Positions 6,701 to 10,498 of a stretch of 10,498 nucleotides of DNA are shown here, piece by piece. The position numbers and the translations under genes are program-made. Position 1 is the first letter of the stretch. Each line of letters starts with the position of its first letter. The stretch is from Kocuria sp. GTDB taxonomy: Bacteria > Actinomycetota > Actinomycetes > Actinomycetales > Micrococcaceae. The notes beneath the pieces are model-generated. The model saw only the letters and a list, made by a program, of their open reading frames with translations, did no database searches and was not told where the DNA came from. Where the stretch lies: positions 1 to 10,498 of the forward strand of contig JAKDJD010000062.1 of NCBI GenBank assembly GCA_030454085.1. The letters are read 5' to 3'.

Positions 6701-7787
6701 CGCGAGACCGCCTGACACGGTGACCCGCTGACGACCTGGCGGGTTGGTTCCGGGCGTCGCCGTCGTGATCCGGGTAGACGACGCCGATCTGCCGGCGGAT
6801 CCCGTCGAGCATCTCCATCTGCGCGATCGTGTCATCCCACGGCATGATCGGCGATTCGAGAGCACCTTCCTGGATGCACCGCGTCGCTTCACGCATTTCG
6901 TACGAGTAGCCCCGCCCGACCAGCGGCCACGACTCCTCGCGCACGGAACCTTGGGAGTCCGTCACGGTGAAGGACTGCGCCTGGTGCATGGGGGATCCGA
7001 TGGTGATGAAGCCGTCGTGCCCTGAGATCACCGCCTGCCGAGGCCCCTGCGAGACCAGCGAGATCGTCATCTGTGCGGCGGATTTCTCGAAAGTCCCCGT
7101 GATCTGCGTCAGGGCGTCGACGTTTCCGCGTTTGATCGTCTGCGCCGTGAACCCTGTCGGACGACCGAGGGCCAGCCAGGGCCAATGCAGGACGTAGCAG
7201 GCCATGTCCAGGAGCCCGCCCCCACCGGCATCCTCGCGCCACAGCCGGTGCGACTTGTCGGCGGGACCCCGGAAGCCCAAGTCGGCCTGGACCCACCGTG
7301 GCATCCCGATTTCGCCGGCCTCCAGCAGCTCGGACACGCGGGCACGCAGAGGGTGGAAACGTGTCCAGAGCCCCTCCATCACAAAGACGCCCTTCTCGCG
7401 GGCGGCATCGAGGACTTCCCGGGCTTCGTTTTCCGTGATCGTGAAGGCCTTTTCGCACACGATGTTTTTGCCGGCGCGGATGGCTTCGAGCATGTTGGAG
7501 TGGTGCTGGCCGTGGGGCGTTGCGATGTAGACGACGTCGACGTCGGGGTCGGCAAGGAGCTTCTCGTACCCGGTGCGGGCATCGTCGTCGGCATAGGCCC
7601 GTTCGACGCCGAAGTCCGTGGCGAATTCGTCGGCACTGGCCTGGGAGCGGGACGAGACGCCGATCAGCCGAGCGTCCTCCAGAGCCGCGATGTCCGGGGT
7701 GACCTTTCGCGCGATGGCGCCCGTCGCGACGATGCCCCATCCGAGGGTCCGGCCGGTTGCTTCGAGGGGGTTCCGTGTCTCTGCCAT
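6684..7787 (-). CDS. Gfo/Idh/MocA-family oxidoreductase
   Basis: This is a soluble NAD(P)-dependent oxidoreductase of the glucose-fructose oxidoreductase/inositol dehydrogenase family. The N-terminal Rossmann domain has WGIVATGAIA (17-26) and YIATPHGQHHSNM (88-99). VCEKAFTITENEA follows, with the catalytic-type Lys113; the usual EKP motif reads EKA. EGLWTRFHPLR (138-148) and GGGGLLDMACYVLH (188-201, Asp194 and His201) resemble the dimeric dihydrodiol dehydrogenase/xylose dehydrogenase branch. That makes a sugar or cyclic diol substrate plausible, but specificity cannot be read from sequence. The 367-aa length includes an Arg-rich tail (about 343-367) past the family core; the last five codons and stop lie in a palindromic repeat arm. 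The ATG at 7787 follows AGGATGG. It is convergent with the valine operon and separated from the membrane module by a terminator, so it is probably a single-gene unit. Confidence 0.88.
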   Translation of the reverse strand: MAETRNPLEATGRTLGWGIVATGAIARKVTPDIAALEDARLIGVSSRSQASADEFATDFGVERAYADDDARTGYEKLLADPDVDVVYIATPHGQHHSNMLEAIRAGKNIVCEKAFTITENEAREVLDAAREKGVFVMEGLWTRFHPLRARVSELLEAGEIGMPRWVQADLGFRGPADKSHRLWREDAGGGGLLDMACYVLHWPWLALGRPTGFTAQTIKRGNVDALTQITGTFEKSAAQMTISLVSQGPRQAVISGHDGFITIGSPMHQAQSFTVTDSQGSVREESWPLVGRGYSYEMREATRCIQEGALESPIMPWDDTIAQMEMLDGIRRQIGVVYPDHDGDARNQPARSSAGHRVRRSRGEVAT

Positions 7788-7892
7788 GCATCCATCCTAG
7801 GCACAGCGCGTATCCGGCGTCGGGAGTCTGCCGGTGTTCGGTAGCCGGCCGGCGGCCGGTGCCGGGCCGCGGCGGGTGGTCTCACGGGCCAG

Positions 7893-7929
7893 CGGCCCGG
7901 GGCGGTCGCAACGCATCCGCCCCGGGCCG
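7893..7929 (-). terminator. Perfect 13-bp GC-rich hairpin terminator
   Basis: CGGCCCGGGGCGG (7893-7905) and its exact reverse complement (7917-7929) flank an 11-nt loop. It lies 74 nt past the stop of the PepSY-type gene and before the Gfo/Idh start, so it most likely ends the membrane-module transcript. There is no U-tract; strong hairpins without U-tracts are common terminators in GC-rich actinobacteria. The remaining sequence in 7788-8002 is GC-rich with smaller self-complementary patches (for example around 7842-7862) and no gene. Confidence 0.7.
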
Positions 7930-8002
7930 TCTGTGGGGCACCCGGGATGACCGTGTGAGCGATCCGGGCTGCCGCGTGGGTGACCCGGCTATCCGATCAA
8001 GG

Positions 8003-9520
8003 TCAGGCGGCCGGACCGCGAGGGGCCCTGCCCGATCCGCTGGATCTCTGCGAGCCGACGAGGACAAGGACGGCGTCGACGACGACGAAGGCCACGAGCG
8101 GGATCCCCACCAGCGGCAGGAACCAACCGACCGCAGCGGCCGGAACGCCGACGACGAGCCAACCCCACCAGGGTGCGTCTCGGAGCCCAGGCGTCGGAGT
8201 CTTGAGACGAGGCCACTTCGGGCGCCGCTTGAACCACATCCAATACCCGGTCACGACCATGCCGGCGATGCCGATCGCGATCACGAACAGCACCACCTGA
8301 TTGAGCAGACCGAACCAGAGACCCATGTGGATGTCGATTCCCCACCGGGCCAACTTCGCGGGCAGAGAGTAGTCGTCCTGGAAGGAGACTTTGTCGACCT
8401 GGTTGTACGTCACCGGATCGATCGTCACGCTGTCCACCTGGGTCGGGTAGTGCCGGTCGATCTCCTGGACGGTCCATGCCGTGTCCTTTGAGCCCGAGGG
8501 CACGATTTCGACCCGGTTCGAGTCGATACCCAGACGACGGGCGGCTCGGAGGATGGCGTCGTGTCCGGAGTCCACGGGCATGCTCGCGGCGGCGTCACCG
8601 GCAGGAGCGTCCGCGTGGCCGGCATGTCCCGCGTGTCCCGCGTGTTCGTCGGCGGGGGCTTGCTCACCCGACAACGACGTCGAGGCCTTCGGCGTCGACC
8701 AATCCAGCGCGGCCCGCAACTGGGTCACGTGTTCGCCCGCATGGGCCGACCACGTGATACCGGTTGCCGAGAGGAACACCATGGCGACCATGAGCCCCAG
8801 ACCGGCCGAGTAGTGCCAGCTCAGCAGCCGCTTCCGCCCACGCGCGTCGGGCAACGGCAACGTGGCTTCCCGGATCGCGCGTCGTCGTGCGTAGCCGGCG
8901 CGCAGACGACGCGTCAGCTGGGGTACCCAGAGAATGAGCCCGCCGACGGCGATCACCCACATCCACGACGCCGCGAACTCGGAATACAGTCGCCCGGGAT
9001 CGCCCAGATGGAGGTCGCGGTGGAGCTGGTCGATCCATGTTCGGAGCGGAAGCGCCCCCGACGAGCCATAGGTGATCAGGTCGCCCCGTATTTCGCCGTC
9101 GGCAGGGCTCACGAAGACCGTGCGTCGGTCGGATTCTGATGAGCCTTCGGGCGGGGTGAACATCACGCGGGTCGTAGCTCCCGGTTCGGGAGCGGGCCGG
9201 ACGGCCACGAGCGCCGGAGGCTCGGAATCCTTCGCCTCGGTGCGGACGTGGTTCGTGGCGCGCCGCACCTGTTCGTCCAGGGGGAGATTCTGCTCTGACG
9301 AGCCGGCATGCAGCTCATGGGAGTAGAGCATGCCCTCCAGCTGGGGAGCGAGCGCGTACAACGCGCCCGACAAGGCGGCGACCAGGATGAACGGGCCGAC
9401 GATCAACCCGGCGAAGAAATGCAGCCGACGGATCATGGCCCGGAACCAGCCGGTTCGCCGTCGGGGTGGAGAGGTGGTTTCGTGACCCGATGTTGGGTGT
9501 GGTGTATCCAAGGTTTTCAC
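8003..9520 (-). CDS. PepSY-associated transmembrane protein (PiuB-like)
   Basis: This is an inner-membrane protein of the PepSY-associated TM-helix family (COG3182, PiuB type). The family is linked to iron or copper uptake and transmembrane reduction, but its biochemistry is not established. The 505-aa protein has RRLHFFAGLIVGPF leading into TM1 (33-55), an extracytoplasmic PepSY-like region (about 75-165), QLHRDLHLGDPGRL (165-178), TM2 (184-202), WHYSAGLGL plus TM3 (235-258), a second external region (260-395), and WGIDIHMGLWFGLLNQ plus TM4 (393-428). Two further C-terminal helices follow (about 452-489). The His in RRLHFF, WHYS, HRDLH and DIHMG are the family's likely haem or metal ligands. 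A HAG repeat (293-302) adds four histidines. The GTG at 9520 is chosen because GAGGA lies 5 nt upstream; longer starts run into the upstream gene. It is 76 nt after the His/Met-rich gene, a likely operon. Confidence 0.88.
   Translation of the reverse strand: MKTLDTPHPTSGHETTSPPRRRTGWFRAMIRRLHFFAGLIVGPFILVAALSGALYALAPQLEGMLYSHELHAGSSEQNLPLDEQVRRATNHVRTEAKDSEPPALVAVRPAPEPGATTRVMFTPPEGSSESDRRTVFVSPADGEIRGDLITYGSSGALPLRTWIDQLHRDLHLGDPGRLYSEFAASWMWVIAVGGLILWVPQLTRRLRAGYARRRAIREATLPLPDARGRKRLLSWHYSAGLGLMVAMVFLSATGITWSAHAGEHVTQLRAALDWSTPKASTSLSGEQAPADEHAGHAGHAGHADAPAGDAAASMPVDSGHDAILRAARRLGIDSNRVEIVPSGSKDTAWTVQEIDRHYPTQVDSVTIDPVTYNQVDKVSFQDDYSLPAKLARWGIDIHMGLWFGLLNQVVLFVIAIGIAGMVVTGYWMWFKRRPKWPRLKTPTPGLRDAPWWGWLVVGVPAAAVGWFLPLVGIPLVAFVVVDAVLVLVGSQRSSGSGRAPRGPAA
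8615..8644 (-). repeat. 9-bp tandem repeat encoding His-Ala-Gly
   Basis: Near-identical 9-bp units encode HAG three times and a further His (His293, 296, 299, 302) inside the second external region of the PepSY-type protein. The histidines lie three residues apart in a low-complexity Ala/Gly/Asp linker. This suggests a flexible metal-binding strand outside the membrane. Such repeats can vary in copy number by slippage. Confidence 0.6.
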
Positions 9521-9537
9521 TGTGTTCCTCACGTTCG

Positions 9538-9555
9538 GTGCGCGTTTCGGCGCAC
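9538..9555 (-). promoter_or_regulatory. Hairpin in the intergenic leader of the PepSY-type gene
   Basis: GTGCGC (9538-9543) and GCGCAC (9550-9555) form a perfect 6-bp stem with a 6-nt loop in the gap between the His/Met-rich gene and the GTG start at 9520. It ends 8 nt before the GAGGA ribosome-binding site. It could adjust translation or mRNA stability between the two genes, or be an operator. It is short, so chance is possible. Confidence 0.25.
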
Positions 9556-9596
9556 GCAGAATGGCGCCGGGACCTGGGATCGGACCGGCGTTGGGT

Positions 9597-10334
9597 TCAG
9601 GCGAAGGCGAGGAATCGGGGCGGGCCCCGGACGGGTTCCCTGGCACGGGGTTTCCGCCAGCGGGGGACGAGGTGCTCGCCCTCCGGGCAGCTCGTGGTCG
9701 TTTCCGGGACCCCGAGCGCGGCCCGGAGCAGACGGGCCACCCACGGAAGCAGGAGGACCGTGAGGACCCAGAGTGCGGCGTCGACGGCACCGACGACGGC
9801 TGCCGCGAGCAGCGTCCCGACCACGTGCGCCATGAGCATCGGCAACGATCCGTCGTCCATGTGCATGGAGTCCGTGTGCATGGTGCTCATGGGCATGTCG
9901 CCCATCGACGGGGAGTCCACGGACTGTGCCTCGGCGGGCATTGATGAGGTTCCGCCGCCGGAGGCGTGGCCCGAATGCATTGCGGCGTCGTGATGGGCCG
10001 AACTGGAGCCGGCCGGAGCGCCCCTCAGGATCGAGGCATGTGAGCCGTGGCCGGCCGACCCGAGCATAAGGAGCTGGTGTACGGCGAACTGCCCGGCACC
10101 GAGCAGAGGCAAGCAGGCCCAGAAACCGAGCCGGAAACGAGTGAGCGCAAAGACAGCGCCGATCAACGGCAGGGACAGCGCCAGGGTCAGCCCCGATCGC
10201 GGGATATGGCCACCGCCGACGACGTGCGCGACCGAACCGAGCCACGCGGTCACACCAACCAGCATGAAGGTGCGCGTGAGCCGCCAGCCTGTGGACCGAA
10301 AGTCCACGCCCGCAGCGGTCTCCGTCGTCGTCAC
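9597..10334 (-). CDS. His/Met-rich multi-pass membrane protein, function unknown
   Basis: I do not recognise a named family. The 245-aa protein has hydrophobic segments at about 22-40, 48-64, 70-92 and 167-200, the last long enough for two helices. Between the third and the last lies a polar stretch (about 95-166) rich in His and Met, with runs such as HASILRG, AHHDAAMHSGH and MGDMPMSTMHTDSMHMDDG. Methionine/histidine motifs of this kind bind Cu(I)/Cu(II) in many periplasmic copper proteins, so a copper-handling role is inferred from composition. The C-terminal tail (200-245) is Arg- and Pro-rich and probably cytoplasmic. The gene uses GTG at 10334, with no clear Shine-Dalgarno sequence but a -10-like element immediately upstream. 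It precedes the PepSY-type gene by 76 nt on the same strand, so the two probably act together at the membrane. Confidence 0.75.
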   Translation of the reverse strand: MTTTETAAGVDFRSTGWRLTRTFMLVGVTAWLGSVAHVVGGGHIPRSGLTLALSLPLIGAVFALTRFRLGFWACLPLLGAGQFAVHQLLMLGSAGHGSHASILRGAPAGSSSAHHDAAMHSGHASGGGTSSMPAEAQSVDSPSMGDMPMSTMHTDSMHMDDGSLPMLMAHVVGTLLAAAVVGAVDAALWVLTVLLLPWVARLLRAALGVPETTTSCPEGEHLVPRWRKPRAREPVRGPPRFLAFA

Positions 10335-10371
10335 CCCACTAGGTTATATGGGTCGAGGTGATCCGGTTCGA
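10332..10371 (-). promoter_or_regulatory. Putative leaderless promoter of the His/Met-rich membrane gene
   Basis: On the minus strand TCGAAC (10371-10366) and TATAAC (10348-10343) are 17 nt apart, and GTG begins 8 nt after the second hexamer. The overlapping TAACCT (10346-10341) ends 6 nt before the GTG and also fits TANNNT. Transcription would start at or within a few bases of the GTG, giving a leaderless mRNA. The absence of a ribosome-binding site agrees. TATAAC stands out as AT-rich in this GC-rich window. Confidence 0.45.
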
Positions 10372-10420
10372 CGCCGATCGCGTGTTCCGCACTCCGCGCC
10401 GGCGACAGCGCCCCTCCCGT

Positions 10421-10477
10421 CGAGGTGGCAATTGTGTGCGGTCTTGGGCCTTGTTCGCGCACGGGATTGCCTCCTCG
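10421..10477. repeat. Dispersed palindromic repeat, second locus
   Basis: The left arm 10421-10441 begins CGAGGTGGCAATTGTGTGCG and the right arm 10457-10477 ends ATTGCCTCCTCG. Comparing one arm with the reverse complement of the other gives about 17 of 21 matches, with some of the rest able to form G-U pairs, around a 15-nt centre. The first ten bases are identical to the arms at 6575 and 6616, and the right arm shares GCACGGGA.TGCC with 6644-6655. It lies upstream of the His/Met-rich gene's promoter, near the window edge. No coding sequence is visible in 10372-10498. Confidence 0.6.
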
Positions 10478-10498
10478 GGGCGGTGGGCGCACGAAATG

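Noticed and set aside
7757..8491. Plus-strand open frame across the terminator and the end of the PepSY-type gene
   Set aside because: It crosses a perfect terminator hairpin and runs antisense to a conserved membrane protein; the translation is Arg/Pro/Gly-rich and unlike any domain.
9521..9790. N-terminal extension of the PepSY-type gene to an upstream in-frame start at 9790
   Set aside because: It would overlap the His/Met-rich gene by nearly 200 nt and add 90 Pro/Ser/Arg-rich residues. The GTG at 9520 has a ribosome-binding site and a sensible N-terminus.

Overview
This is a high-GC bacterial window. Its codon use, GTG starts, TANNNT-type -10 elements and hairpin terminators without U-tracts fit an actinobacterium (Actinomycetota), and the flavour of the proteins suggests Micrococcales. 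The sequence alone does not fix the genus. There are nine protein-coding genes, no RNA genes, no insertion sequence, no integrase and no CRISPR array. No gene-free stretch exceeds 300 bases.

Layout. (1) 1-124: the downstream flank of xthA, with a G/C homopolymer-rich inverted repeat. (2) 125-931, minus strand: exodeoxyribonuclease III (xthA), apparently leaderless. (3) 1078-6566, plus strand: five catabolic genes in one direction. They are a 2,4-dienoyl-CoA reductase-type SDR, mmsA (CoA-acylating methylmalonate-semialdehyde dehydrogenase), a 3-hydroxyisobutyryl-CoA hydrolase, mmsB (3-hydroxyisobutyrate dehydrogenase) and an enoyl-CoA hydratase. The last four form a tight valine-degradation operon, with 88-nt and 12-nt gaps and a 4-nt ATGA overlap. 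(4) 6567-6700: a nested palindromic repeat between convergent genes. (5) 6684-7787, minus: a Gfo/Idh/MocA oxidoreductase. (6) 7893-7929: a perfect 13-bp hairpin terminator. (7) 8003-10334, minus: a two-gene membrane module. A His/Met-rich small membrane protein lies upstream of a PepSY/PiuB-type membrane protein that carries a His-Ala-Gly repeat. (8) 10421-10477: another copy of the palindromic repeat.

How the genes work together. The enoyl-CoA hydratase hydrates methacrylyl-CoA to 3-hydroxyisobutyryl-CoA. The hydrolase releases 3-hydroxyisobutyrate, MmsB oxidises it to methylmalonate semialdehyde, and MmsA converts that to propionyl-CoA. The isobutyryl-CoA dehydrogenase and branched-chain keto-acid dehydrogenase needed upstream are not in the window. 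The dienoyl-CoA reductase in front suggests a broader acyl-CoA catabolic locus. The His/Met-rich pair looks like a metal (copper or iron) handling or membrane reductase module; this rests on composition and family, not on a known pathway.

The most interesting non-coding signal is a family of short palindromic elements built on a CGAGGTGGCA arm. One locus is a palindrome inside a palindrome, and its outer arm supplies the last codons and stop of the Gfo/Idh gene. I did not find a clearly new multi-gene system. The repeat family and the His/Met-rich membrane pair are the best candidates for something little described.
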